DNA from: Niastella yeongjuensis
GTDB lineage: Bacteria > Bacteroidota > Bacteroidia > Chitinophagales > Chitinophagaceae
DNA: 64,000 nt
NCBI RefSeq assembly: GCF_900110245.1
Contig: NZ_FOCZ01000018.1
Coordinates: 1 to 64,000, forward strand
Reading direction: 5' to 3'
The notes under the pieces are model-generated. The model made no database searches. It saw nothing but the letters and a program-made list of their open reading frames with translations, and was not told where the DNA came from. A program made the translations under genes and the position numbers. Positions 43,069-51,513 of this stretch are shown here, piece by piece (position 1 is the first letter of the stretch; the number at the start of each line of letters is the position of its first letter).

Positions 43069-44058
43069 ATGAGCTCAACCAATCAATTCGACATCATAAT
43101 CGTAGGCGGCGGCCCCATTGGGCTGGCCTGTGCCCTGGAAGCAAAAAAAGCCGGTTTGCACTATTGTATCCTGGAAAAGGGCTGTCTTACCAATTCATTA
43201 TATAACTACCCCATTAATATGACCTTTTTTTCTACCTCAGAAAAACTGGAAATTGGCGGTATTCCCTTTGTAAGTAATAATATTAAACCTACCCGGCCCG
43301 AAGCACTGGAATATTATCGCCGGGTAGCTACCAGCAATAAGGTCACCATTCACCTGCAGGAAGAAGTAAAATTCATTTCTCCGCTCGATGGCAAATACCA
43401 GATCATTACCACCAAACAAACGTACGTTGCCCGGTTTATAGTGATCGCTACCGGTTTTTATGATATTCCCAATAAAATGAATATTCCCGGTGAAGACCTG
43501 CCCAAGGTGGTTCACTACTATAAAGACCCGCATTTTTATGCCATGCAAAAGGTGGTGGTGGTGGGCGCCAATAATTCGGCAGTGGATGCCGCCCTGGAAA
43601 CCTGGCGCAAAGGCGCCACAGTAAGTATGGTGATCAGGGAAGAAGGCATTGGCAAACGGGTAAAATACTGGGTAAAACCCGACATGGAGAACCGCATTAA
43701 AGAAGGCAGCATCACTGCCTATACCCATTCCACGTTAATGGCCATCCGCGATAAAGAAGTAGACATTCGTACCCCCGATGGCATTGTTACCATCGAGAAC
43801 GATTATGTGATTGCCATGACGGGCTATCAACCTGATTTCAACCTGTTACAGGCTACAGGCATACAGTTATCGAACGATGAAGTGCTGCAACCGGCTTATG
43901 ACCCCGAAACCATGGAAACCAACCTGCCCAATATTTACCTGGCCGGCGTGGTTTGTGGCGGCATGAATACGCATGTGTGGTTTATAGAAAATAGTCGCGT
44001 GCATGCTGAAATGATAATGAAATCGGTGAAGAAGAAGGCAATGGGCAATAGGCAATAA
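43069..44058 (+). CDS. ypdA: YpdA-type FAD-dependent thiol reductase
   Basis: 329 residues from the ATG at 43069; the longer ORF from 42964 translates repeats. FAD motif IIVGGGPIGLACALEAKKAGL, NPINMTFFSTSEKLEIGGIPF-like substrate loop (NMTFFSTSEKLEIGG intact), and NAD(P) motif VVVGANNSAVDAALE. YpdA proteins reduce bacillithiol disulfide in Firmicutes and are widespread in Bacteroidota. The last residues (KKAMGNRQ) and the TAA stop are encoded by GGCAATG/GGCAATA heptamers, so the repeat has captured the 3' end of the gene. Confidence 0.9.
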   Translation: MSSTNQFDIIIVGGGPIGLACALEAKKAGLHYCILEKGCLTNSLYNYPINMTFFSTSEKLEIGGIPFVSNNIKPTRPEALEYYRRVATSNKVTIHLQEEVKFISPLDGKYQIITTKQTYVARFIVIATGFYDIPNKMNIPGEDLPKVVHYYKDPHFYAMQKVVVVGANNSAVDAALETWRKGATVSMVIREEGIGKRVKYWVKPDMENRIKEGSITAYTHSTLMAIRDKEVDIRTPDGIVTIENDYVIAMTGYQPDFNLLQATGIQLSNDEVLQPAYDPETMETNLPNIYLAGVVCGGMNTHVWFIENSRVHAEMIMKSVKKKAMGNRQ

Positions 44059-44134
44059 GCAATGGGAAAAGGGCAGAAGGCAGAGGGCAGAAGGCAGAGA
44101 TGAAAGGCAACGGGGCAGAAGGCAGAGGGCAGAA
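44037..44134 (+). repeat. Fourteen-unit heptamer array overlapping the ypdA stop
   Basis: Fourteen consecutive 7-mers without a phase slip: GGCAATG, GGCAATA, GGCAATA, AGCAATG, GGAAAAG, GGCAGAA, GGCAGAG, GGCAGAA, GGCAGAG, ATGAAAG, GCAACGG, GGCAGAA, GGCAGAG, GGCAGAA. The stop codon is inside unit 3. Longest array in the window. Confidence 0.95.
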
Positions 44135-44212
44135 AGAAATACAACCACAAGCCACACGCAATACACTTTTTCGCAGCAAACTCCTAAGAACATTGACCCC
44201 GGAACTTAGACC

Positions 44213-44308
44213 CCAAGAACTAAGAACTCAAGAACCTAAGAACCCAGTAACGTAATAACCCAATAACGGGAACTCGAACCTTTAAACTTTAAACTTTCAA
44301 CTTTAAAC
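44213..44308 (-). repeat. Octamer plus TTTAAAC heptamer array ending at the OmpA stop
   Basis: Octamers CCAAGAAC, TCAAGAAC, CTAAGAAC, CCAGTAAC, GTAATAAC, CCAATAAC with one 7-mer TAAGAAC (44213-44267), then TTTAAAC x2, TTTCAAC, TTTAAAC (44281-44308). Its last base is the first base of the OmpA gene's stop codon (plus-strand CTA at 44308-44310). Mirror image of 8087-8250. Confidence 0.88.
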
Positions 44309-45444
44309 TACTCTCTCCGATAAACAAAGATCTCCACCCGCCTGTTCATCTTTCTTCCGGCCGGAGTCTTATTAGTGGCTACGGGTCGCAGATAGGCAAA
44401 ACCGCGGGTAGTGGTTTTTTCCTGTAATCCCTGTACTTTATTGCTTAGATAATCCTTTACCGATATGGCGCGGTTCAGTGATAAGGCTTCATTGTAAGCC
44501 AGCTTACCAATGCTATCGGTATGTCCTTCCACCACCATGGAATCGATCGCAGGTAATGATAAGCGGCTGGTAAAACTGTCCAGCACATGAAAACTAACCG
44601 GTGATAACTGGTAGCTGGCCGTAGCAAAAAAGATATCAGGAATAATAAGCGTATCGATATGCTGCTGGTTCCTTCGTTGGGTAGTTTTGGGTAGGGGACG
44701 TACCGGCGGCGGGCTTTTGCGATTCTGGTACACCTTCCGTACCAGGTAACCATGCCGTTCGTTTTCGGTATAAATCTCCGCCTTTACGCTATCAACCTGA
44801 AAGCATAACTTCTCTTTGGGATCCACCGGTGTTAATGACACCTCGTCGAGAAAAAAATAATAATCGTTGCGGTATTCTGTAATACGGATGCCGCTGTAAT
44901 CATTCCGTTTAAAGTTGCCGATAGAAATATATCCCTCAGTACCATCTGCGGTATACAGTAATTCTACTTTCTTCCATAATCCGCCGCTGCCCGTTGACTT
45001 GCCATCCCAGCTCCATAACTGCGGATCAATGAGTTTGAAAGATCTTTTCTCGATCAAAAAATCCTGTTCGGAAAAATAGACACCAATGCTGTCCAGAATA
45101 TTTTCCGGGGCGAACAACCACATCACCAATTTATACTGATGACCGGCCTGCAAACCACACAACAAGCGGGCGCGAACAAAATTCCGTTCCCCCTTCTTGA
45201 CCAGATTACCGGCAGTAAGACCCACGTAATGGGTCCCTTCATGTGCTTTTACCGCCCGTTCCCGGCTGGCATCGAAATAATAATTGGCATACAGAGAGGT
45301 TGCAATCCAGGCTTCGGGGGCGCAATTCTCTTTATATTCGGTACAAATATTCTCCTCTTCAAAGCCCCCATTCGCCAACAGGTTTTGCGCATAGCTATTT
45401 TGGTAAGCAACAAACAGCAACCAATATAATAGAATAGGTTTCAT
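44308..45444 (-). CDS. OmpA-family outer-membrane/periplasmic protein
   Basis: 378 residues starting at MKPILLYWLL; a 33-nt longer reading would start inside pepT. Signal peptide to about residue 20 (SYAQ). N-terminal carbohydrate-binding-like beta-sandwich (NLLANGGFEEENICTEYKE, FLDEVSLTPVD) followed by a C-terminal OmpA domain (SMVVEGHTDSIGKLAYNEAL, RAISVKDYL) with the peptidoglycan-binding Asp/Arg pattern. It may anchor a ligand-binding module to the cell wall. It starts 5 nt after the pepT stop; the functional link is unclear. Confidence 0.82.
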   Translation of the reverse strand: MKPILLYWLLFVAYQNSYAQNLLANGGFEEENICTEYKENCAPEAWIATSLYANYYFDASRERAVKAHEGTHYVGLTAGNLVKKGERNFVRARLLCGLQAGHQYKLVMWLFAPENILDSIGVYFSEQDFLIEKRSFKLIDPQLWSWDGKSTGSGGLWKKVELLYTADGTEGYISIGNFKRNDYSGIRITEYRNDYYFFLDEVSLTPVDPKEKLCFQVDSVKAEIYTENERHGYLVRKVYQNRKSPPPVRPLPKTTQRRNQQHIDTLIIPDIFFATASYQLSPVSFHVLDSFTSRLSLPAIDSMVVEGHTDSIGKLAYNEALSLNRAISVKDYLSNKVQGLQEKTTTRGFAYLRPVATNKTPAGRKMNRRVEIFVYRRE

Positions 45445-45449
45445 AAAAA

Positions 45450-46700
45450 CTAAGCGCTCTTCTCTTCCCAAATGCAAACTAAGTGAACGATCGTTTCTAC
45501 GCTCTTCTGCATATCCTGTACGCTTACATATTCATGTTTGCCATGAAAGGCCATTTCACCGGTAAAGATGTTCGGACAGGGCAATCCCATAAACGATAAC
45601 CGTGATCCGTCTGTACCACCGCGGGCGCTCATGGCCAGCAACGGTACACCAGCCCGTGCAATGGCTTCTTTTGCATAAGCCGACACCTGCGGGTATTTGT
45701 CCAACACCTCTTTCATATTGCGGTATTGTTCGCGCACTTCAAAATCGGCTTTGGCGCCGGGGAAACGCTGCAGGGTATCCGCCAGCTTTTCTTTCAACAG
45801 GTTTTCGTACTCAGCCAGCTTTGCGGTTATAAAGTCGCGGATAATAAATTCCAGGGTTACTTTTTCAGCAATTCCGTTTATACGAACCGGGTGTACAAAA
45901 CCCTGGCGTTTTTCTGTTGTTTCGGGCGACAGGGTTTCTTTTGGCAATGACTCCAAAAAGTCGCCGGCCACCTTCATCGCATTCACCAGTTTATCTTTTG
46001 CATAACCGGGATGCGCACTGATACCATGAAAAGTAATGGTAACACCATCGGCAGAAAATGTTTCATCTTCATACGCACCGAGTTCGCCTGCATCGAGCGT
46101 ATAGGCAAAATCGGCAGCCAGCTTTTTCAGATCGGCTTTATCTACTCCGCGGCCAATTTCTTCGTCGGGTGTGAACAGTATTTTGATGTCACCATGTTTC
46201 ACCTGAGGGTTTGTCATAAAGTAATGGGCCATATCCATGATCACGGCCACACCGGCTTTATCATCGGCGCCCAACAGCGTTGTGCCGGAAGCGGTGATAA
46301 TATCCTCCCCTTTCTTTTTAAGTAAATACGGATGATCTGCCGGCGAGATCACCTGTGTGGGATCGTCGGGCAACACAATGTTACCGCCATCGTAATTGGT
46401 ATGCACAATGGGCTTTACATCCTTTCCGGTACAATCGGGAGCAGTATCAACATGCGAACAAAAACAGATCACCGGCACCTGCCTGTTGGTATTGGCAGGG
46501 ATGGTGGCATACACATAACCATTGTCGTCGAGCTGTGCATCGGTAATGCCCATAGCCAGTAACTCCTGTACCAGTAAACGGCTCAGGTCTTTTTGTTTTT
46601 CTGTACTGGGACAGGTAGTGGATTGCGGATCGCTTTGCGTATCTATTTGCACATACCTCAAAAACCTGTCCTTTGTGGTAAAACTATAGTTAGTAAACAT
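45450..46700 (-). CDS. pepT: Peptidase T
   Basis: 416 residues from the ATG at 46700; the longer ORF adds an unlikely leader. M20 metallopeptidase with zinc ligands in FCSHVDTAPD, GADDKAGVAVIM, FTPDEEIGRGVDK, DAGELG and FHGKHEYVS. Cleaves N-terminal residues from tripeptides in the cytoplasm. The dimerisation domain (about 205-315) is present. Divergent from the CPBP gene; followed by the OmpA gene after 5 nt. Confidence 0.94.
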   Translation of the reverse strand: MFTNYSFTTKDRFLRYVQIDTQSDPQSTTCPSTEKQKDLSRLLVQELLAMGITDAQLDDNGYVYATIPANTNRQVPVICFCSHVDTAPDCTGKDVKPIVHTNYDGGNIVLPDDPTQVISPADHPYLLKKKGEDIITASGTTLLGADDKAGVAVIMDMAHYFMTNPQVKHGDIKILFTPDEEIGRGVDKADLKKLAADFAYTLDAGELGAYEDETFSADGVTITFHGISAHPGYAKDKLVNAMKVAGDFLESLPKETLSPETTEKRQGFVHPVRINGIAEKVTLEFIIRDFITAKLAEYENLLKEKLADTLQRFPGAKADFEVREQYRNMKEVLDKYPQVSAYAKEAIARAGVPLLAMSARGGTDGSRLSFMGLPCPNIFTGEMAFHGKHEYVSVQDMQKSVETIVHLVCIWEEKSA

Positions 46701-46753
46701 GTAAGCTGTATTTTTGGCAATATAACTCAAATATCGATCTAACACATTTCCCC

Positions 46754-47611
46754 ATGATGCCTGCCACTACTCCCCCGCTTATTAAACAAGGCTGGATGCG
46801 TGCTGTATTGCTCTTCCTGGCTTTTATCAGTGTGGGGGCGCTGGCAGGTATGGCAAGCGGGTTGTTTAGTTTCACCTCTGCCAGCAGTCAGTCGCTGCTG
46901 AACAGCGTTACCCTGGGTCTATTTATTTTTGAATTAATAGGACTGGCCCTAACCATCGTTTTTCGCAGGTACATCGATCGCCGGCCGGTAACAAGCCTGG
47001 GGTTTCAGTGGCAATCTTTTCAACCCGATGCCCTCACCGGTTTTTGTTTGGGACTGGCCTTATTAGGCGCCGGCTCCCTGGTACTGCTGTCCACTAACAA
47101 CCTTGAATGGACCGATGTTCATTTTAGCGCCACAGACTTGTTTTCAGGACTGGTGTTAATGATCCTGATCGCGTTTTCTGAAGAAATGGTATTCAGGGGT
47201 TACATTCTTAATAACCTGATGGAGTCGATGAACAAATGGGCAGCCCTGGGTGTATCGGCCGTGCTGTTCACAATGGCCCATGGCAGTAACCCCGGTATCT
47301 CCTCCATTGCCGTTATTAACCTGGTTTTAGCCGGACTGCTGCTGGGCATCAACTTCATCTATACCCGCAATATCTGGTTCGGCATATGCTTTCATTTTAG
47401 CTGGAACTTTTTACAGGGACCGGTATTAGGTTACCAGGTAAGCGGACTGCCTTTACAAGGCGTATTACAGCCTTCCCTGCAGGGCCCCTGGTGGTTAACC
47501 GGCGGATCGTTTGGGATAGAAGGTTCGTTTGTGATTACCGGTCTTTTATTGTTAGCCCTGCTGCTGTTGTATGCAGCGTATGAAAAGTCTGAACCGGGAA
47601 AGGTGGGATGA
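46754..47611 (+). CDS. CPBP-family intramembrane metalloprotease
   Basis: 285 residues with about eight membrane helices. CPBP/ABI motifs: EEMVFRG (EExxxR), FTMAHG, and FHFSWNF near the C-terminus. These proteases resemble CAAX prenyl endopeptidase Rce1; bacterial members are linked to bacteriocin maturation or immunity or to membrane homeostasis. No bacteriocin gene is nearby. A TATTTTTG box lies near 46710 on the plus strand. The gene ends with a short GGTGGGATGAATGG sequence that recurs near 53143, and then the terminator at 47667. Confidence 0.87.
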   Translation: MMPATTPPLIKQGWMRAVLLFLAFISVGALAGMASGLFSFTSASSQSLLNSVTLGLFIFELIGLALTIVFRRYIDRRPVTSLGFQWQSFQPDALTGFCLGLALLGAGSLVLLSTNNLEWTDVHFSATDLFSGLVLMILIAFSEEMVFRGYILNNLMESMNKWAALGVSAVLFTMAHGSNPGISSIAVINLVLAGLLLGINFIYTRNIWFGICFHFSWNFLQGPVLGYQVSGLPLQGVLQPSLQGPWWLTGGSFGIEGSFVITGLLLLALLLLYAAYEKSEPGKVG

Positions 47612-47666
47612 ATGGGATGGAGGGGATAGTTGAGTTTTAAGTAGTACAACTATTGCTTGACATAAT

Positions 47667-47704
47667 AAAAAGGCTGAAGCGATTTTTAACGCTTCAGCCT
47701 TTTT
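47667..47704. terminator. Bidirectional terminator
   Basis: 15-bp perfect stem AAAAAGGCTGAAGCG/CGCTTCAGCCTTTTT with an 8-nt loop, serving the convergent CPBP and 47762 genes. Confidence 0.93.
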
Positions 47705-47761
47705 GTATTTAATCCTTTATCTCAGTCATCCCAATAATCCCTCCTCTCCCGGTTCAGATGA

Positions 47762-48421
47762 TTACTTTGTTTTTTTAACTACCGGCTTCTTTTTTGCGGC
47801 GGCGGCTTTGGCGGCTTGTTCGGCCTGAGCTGCTTCCTGGGTGGCTACTTCGTCTACATATACTACTTTGCCCTCAGGTATTTCCAGTTTGCTGAAAACA
47901 GAAGGCATAATGTAGATAACGTTTACCAGGGAATTGTGACTGGCGTCAATGAACTTCCAGGTTAGGCCGTTGTCGGTTGATTCGCCTACCAGGTAGGTAG
48001 TGGTTTTCACCTTTCCGCGGCCTTCATCCCAGGATTCCCGCACTTTTTCTATAACGCATTGCCAGGTCTCAATGTCGTTTAGCATAGTAAGCATTTGCAG
48101 CTTTTCGGGTTTTTCCTCCGTTTTGGGTTCATTGCGGTAGTGGATGCTTATTACATGTTCTTTAAACCCATCCTTGCCGCCATAATACTTAATAGCGCTG
48201 GGTGCACTTAAATTCATGTAGGTGTCCCATTCGGCGTAAAAATTGGCTCTTGTTAAACTATCGGCAAATTGCAGGGCATTACGGGTAGCAATGGCCGTAT
48301 CCGATTCGGGCAATGAGGGGTCGGTAGTTGAAGGGGTTGTGGTTTGGTCCTGCGCGTTAGCGATACCAGATAAACAGATTAATAGTGCACACGTAACGAT
48401 GCGCATCGTAGTTTTTATCAT
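47762..48421 (-). CDS. Secreted protein of unknown function, Lys/Ala-rich tail
   Basis: 219 residues with a signal peptide (ending IANAQ). The middle looks like an NTF2/limited SnoaL-type or DUF-type alpha+beta domain (ALQFADSLTRANFYAEWDTYMNLSAPSAIKYYGG), and the tail is an Ala/Lys/Gln-rich helix (about 190-219), perhaps membrane- or wall-interacting. I do not recognise a specific family. It is transcribed alone, with its own terminator downstream. Confidence 0.6.
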   Translation of the reverse strand: MIKTTMRIVTCALLICLSGIANAQDQTTTPSTTDPSLPESDTAIATRNALQFADSLTRANFYAEWDTYMNLSAPSAIKYYGGKDGFKEHVISIHYRNEPKTEEKPEKLQMLTMLNDIETWQCVIEKVRESWDEGRGKVKTTTYLVGESTDNGLTWKFIDASHNSLVNVIYIMPSVFSKLEIPEGKVVYVDEVATQEAAQAEQAAKAAAAKKKPVVKKTK

Positions 48422-48612
48422 AGGGTATAAATTAAAGGGGCAAATTAGAAAAAAAATCCGGGCAGGTCAATATCGGAAAACTACTAGACGGGCAGACGGC
48501 AGGAAATAATAATAGCGAAACAGGCAACTCACTCTTTGCAATACCTGCAAAAAGTAAGTTGCCTGTTTAAATTATGTATTGGTCAGGCTCCGGGGCCTGG
48601 TTATGCGCTTTA

Positions 48613-49068
48613 TTAGGGCATAATGATGCGGGAAGGAGCGGCGCCAATTTCAACCAGCTCAATATCAAAAACCAGGTCTTCACCGGCTAAAGGATGGTTG
48701 GCATCGAGCATTACATTTTCTTCACCTATTTCGGTAACCACTACCGGGATCACATGTCCTTCAGAGTTGGTCATATTCAACCGCATGCCTACTTCCAGGT
48801 CCATATCTTCTGGGAATTCACTCACGGGGAAGGCAACGATCATCTCGGGGTTTTTGGGACCATAAGCTTCGGCAACCGGGATATTAATGGTTCTTTTATC
48901 ACCTACAACCATTCCCATAACACCATTGTCGAAACCAGGAATAACCATTCCGCTTCCTACTTCGAATTGCAGCGGTTCACGGCCTGCAGAGGAATCGAAG
49001 GTTGTTCCATCGGTTAAACGGCCATGATAATGAACCTTTACAGTATCGCCGCTTTTTACTTGTTGCAT
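48613..49068 (-). CDS. FKBP-type peptidyl-prolyl isomerase, SlyD-like
   Basis: 151 residues from MQQVKSGDTV at 49068; the longer ORF to 49311 would overlap the fmt start region and lacks a sensible N-terminus. FKBP core: DTVKVHYHGRLTDGTTFDSS, PLQFEVGSGMVIPGFD, VGDKRTINIPVAEAYG. An insert-in-flap domain (FPEDMDLEVGMRLN...) is present, as in SlyD, but the His-rich metal tail is missing. A cytoplasmic chaperone with isomerase activity is likely. Divergent from fmt. Confidence 0.9.
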   Translation of the reverse strand: MQQVKSGDTVKVHYHGRLTDGTTFDSSAGREPLQFEVGSGMVIPGFDNGVMGMVVGDKRTINIPVAEAYGPKNPEMIVAFPVSEFPEDMDLEVGMRLNMTNSEGHVIPVVVTEIGEENVMLDANHPLAGEDLVFDIELVEIGAAPSRIIMP

Positions 49069-49293
49069 ACAAACTTTATTAGTGTTAAAAATTGTCAGGA
49101 AAATCAACTCTCCTGTCCCACATCGCCGTATCCGCTTGAATTTGGTGAATAAAAGCGAGCAGATAAAAAAGCCTAATTCCCTTTGGTACAAAGTAAAAGG
49201 AATATTTTGGGGCAGCCAATAAAAGTTTTTTATTGACATTTGTCTTTTGTAGACCTTTAACTGTGAACTGAAAATCAGGAATAAAGAACCAAA

Positions 49294-50289
49294 ATGCAAG
49301 CAACAAATCAACCATCAAATATCATACCTCGCATTATATTCATGGGCACGCCCGAATTTGCCGTAGCCTCGCTCGATGCGCTGGTACAAGCCGGGTGTAA
49401 TGTTATAGCAGTGATCACCGCACCCGATAAACCTGCCGGCCGGGGCATGAAATTAACCGAGAGTGCCGTAAAGAAATATGCCGTAGAAAAACAACTGCCC
49501 GTTCTGCAACCGGTAAAGTTGAAAGATGCAGAATTTTTGGCCGAATTAAAGAACCTGCAAGCCGATCTGCAGATCGTGGTGGCGTTTCGTATGTTGCCCG
49601 AGGTGGTTTGGAATATGCCGCCGATGGGCACCGTCAATCTGCATGGCTCGCTGCTGCCACAATACCGCGGCGCAGCCCCTATTAACTGGGCGGTGATCAA
49701 TGGGGAAAAAGAAACAGGTGTAACGACTTTTAAACTACAACATGAAATCGATACCGGCAATATTCTGTTACAGGATAGCTTTCCGATTGGAGAAGATGAA
49801 ACCGCCGGCGAAGTGCATGACAGAATGAAGGAAATAGGCGCCCAACTGCTGGTAAAAACGGTAGCGGGTTTGGCAGCAGGTACCCTGACTGAGTTGCCTC
49901 AGGAGGCAGAAGACAGAGGGCCCTCCTACGCTAAAGCTTCGGCGGGCGATGCAGAAGAAAATAAACCACTCAGGCATGCGCCCAAGATCTTTACTGAAAC
50001 GTGTAAGATAGACTGGAACCATTCCGTAATTGCTATCTATAACCTCATACGGGGCTTATCACCCTACCCCGCTGCTTTTACTTATCTGAATGATAAAATG
50101 CTGAAAATATATAAGGCCAAAAAGGAACTGCACGATAATCTTAAAGACCCTGGCTCTTTTGAAACGGATAATAAGACCTACCTCAAATTCGCCGGCTCCG
50201 ATGGCTATATCTATATTACCGAACTGCAATTAGAAGGAAAGAAACGAATGACTATAGATGAGTTTTTGAGAGGGTATCGATTCAGTTAA
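49294..50289 (+). CDS. fmt: Methionyl-tRNA formyltransferase with in-frame repeat
   Basis: 331 residues. Formyltransferase core with FMGTPEFAVASL, NLHGSLLPQYRGAAPINWAVING and DTGNILLQ; the C-terminal OB-like domain ends in GYRFS. It formylates initiator Met-tRNA. Between the N-terminal core (ELPQ) and HAPKIFTETCKIDW lies an extra segment E204-E222 (EAEDRGPSYAKASAGDAEE), encoded by GGCAGAA, GACAGAG and one copy of the GGGCCCTCCTACG-type palindrome seen at 34684-34809. It sits at the domain linker, which can tolerate length change. The TAA stop lies within the first CAGTTAAC octamer of a short array. Confidence 0.93.
   Translation: MQATNQPSNIIPRIIFMGTPEFAVASLDALVQAGCNVIAVITAPDKPAGRGMKLTESAVKKYAVEKQLPVLQPVKLKDAEFLAELKNLQADLQIVVAFRMLPEVVWNMPPMGTVNLHGSLLPQYRGAAPINWAVINGEKETGVTTFKLQHEIDTGNILLQDSFPIGEDETAGEVHDRMKEIGAQLLVKTVAGLAAGTLTELPQEAEDRGPSYAKASAGDAEENKPLRHAPKIFTETCKIDWNHSVIAIYNLIRGLSPYPAAFTYLNDKMLKIYKAKKELHDNLKDPGSFETDNKTYLKFAGSDGYIYITELQLEGKKRMTIDEFLRGYRFS
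49905..49957 (+). repeat. Heptamer-palindrome composite in frame inside fmt
   Basis: GGCAGAA and GACAGAG, then about 30 nt that are the reverse complement of the 34684 palindrome (one T/A-type change: CTAAAGC for CTAAGGC), then GCAGAAG. Identical module order to the intergenic cluster at 34684-34809. Confidence 0.88.
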
Positions 50290-50314
50290 CCAGTTGATGG
50301 GTTAACAGGTTATC
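50283..50314 (+). repeat. Octamer array, NNGTTAAC type
   Basis: CAGTTAAC, CAGTTGAT, GGGTTAAC, AGGTTATC. The fmt stop codon lies in the first unit. Related to 34499-34530. Confidence 0.7.
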
Positions 50315-50320
50315 CAATAT

Positions 50321-50353
50321 AAAGGCCCATACCGGTAACCGGAATGGGCCTTT
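50321..50353. terminator. Terminator between fmt and the LysM gene
   Basis: Perfect 10-bp stem AAAGGCCCAT/ATGGGCCTTT; loop of 13 nt containing ACCGGTAACCGG. Confidence 0.75.
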
Positions 50354-50388
50354 GTTATAAATTAGTTATTGAGTTCGACCTTCAGGGC

Positions 50389-50423
50389 CTTTCATCTTTG
50401 CCTTCTGCCCTCTGCCTTCTGCC
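50389..50423 (-). repeat. Heptamer array, GGCAGAR type (reverse)
   Basis: Plus-strand units CTTTCAT, CTTTGCC, TTCTGCC, CTCTGCC, TTCTGCC: five in-phase 7-mers ending 4 nt before the stop codon of the LysM gene, the same offset as at 8318. Confidence 0.88.
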
Positions 50424-50427
50424 CTTT

Positions 50428-51465
50428 TTAATAGGCTACATCCACATAAAACTTGCCCATCTCGGCACCCAGTTCGGCAGCAGCGGCATCGCTGAGGCGA
50501 AGGGTTAATCCAACACTTTCGCGCATATCGGGCATTTGGCCCAGCACTTTGGCAAAAACTGATTTATTGGTAGAACTATATGTGATCTTAACTATGGTAC
50601 CCACCGGCACGTTGTTGATAAGGGCATAGTATTTACCATCTTTCCAACCACTGGTGCTTCTGAAAATACCGGCATTGCCTGCCATTGATTTTCCACTACT
50701 GCTGTAGGTAGCCTTGAAATAACCACCTTTATACCCGGTATAATTGCCATCCGTAGTACCAGCTGTAACCGGAGTTGTTGGCGGTGGTGCGCCTATGTCT
50801 TTTTTGGGTTCTTCTTTCTCTTCTTTCAGTTCTTCTTTTTTGGGTTCAACCGGTTTATGGTCTGCAGCTTTGGGATCGGCTGGTTTTGTTTCGGCTGGCT
50901 TTTCTGTTTTAACCACCGTTGTTTCGGTAGCCGGTTTGGTAGCAGTGCCACCGGTTGCAGCAGGAACTATCAGCTTTTTGAGTCCATTCGCAGCCAGGGG
51001 TGAAGAAGCTGTTTTTACCTTCAGGTATCCTACGATCAGCTTCATACCAGCCTGCAACTGGTCATTGGTAACGCTGTTCCATTTTTCCAGCGACTCGATG
51101 GGTATCCTGTTAGCATTCTGGCTAATGCGGTACATCCATTCTTTCTCCTGCACAATATGATAAACCGGTACAAACACCTCATCGGCGTCCTTTTTACCAT
51201 CCTGTGAAAAGTTATGCACGGAAAGCGGCACTTTTAATTCCTGCCCAATAGAAAGCTTGTCCATGGTTACACCGCTGAAAGCGGCTATATCCTTGGGTGT
51301 TGCATTATATATACGCCCAATAGCAAACCAGGTTTCTTTGGGTTGAACCGTATGCATCAGGTAAAGATCAGGAGAAGTGCCCTGCACTGTCATGTCTGAT
51401 TGCGACCAGGCAAATTGGGTATACGACAACAACGCAATAACTAAAACTCCTTTAAACTTCAACAT
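50428..51465 (-). CDS. LysM protein with C-terminal RlpA-like domain
   Basis: 345 residues: signal peptide (ending AWSQ), two LysM repeats (about 32-82 and 103-152; HTVQPKETWFAIGRIYNATPKDIAAF, YHIVQEKEWMYRISQNANR), a low-complexity Pro/Lys/Glu/Thr linker (about 165-240), and a C-terminal double-psi-barrel-like domain (KYYALINNVPVGTIVKITY, SVFAKVLGQMPDMRES) ending in FYVDVAY. It probably binds peptidoglycan outside the cytoplasm; the RlpA-like part may be a glycan-binding or lytic domain. A CATCTTTG box is about 25 nt before the ATG. Confidence 0.82.
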   Translation of the reverse strand: MLKFKGVLVIALLSYTQFAWSQSDMTVQGTSPDLYLMHTVQPKETWFAIGRIYNATPKDIAAFSGVTMDKLSIGQELKVPLSVHNFSQDGKKDADEVFVPVYHIVQEKEWMYRISQNANRIPIESLEKWNSVTNDQLQAGMKLIVGYLKVKTASSPLAANGLKKLIVPAATGGTATKPATETTVVKTEKPAETKPADPKAADHKPVEPKKEELKEEKEEPKKDIGAPPPTTPVTAGTTDGNYTGYKGGYFKATYSSSGKSMAGNAGIFRSTSGWKDGKYYALINNVPVGTIVKITYSSTNKSVFAKVLGQMPDMRESVGLTLRLSDAAAAELGAEMGKFYVDVAY

Positions 51466-51513
51466 AGGCTATGCATTTCGTATTCGTTTGCAAAGATGTA
51501 GAATTAATTTTAA

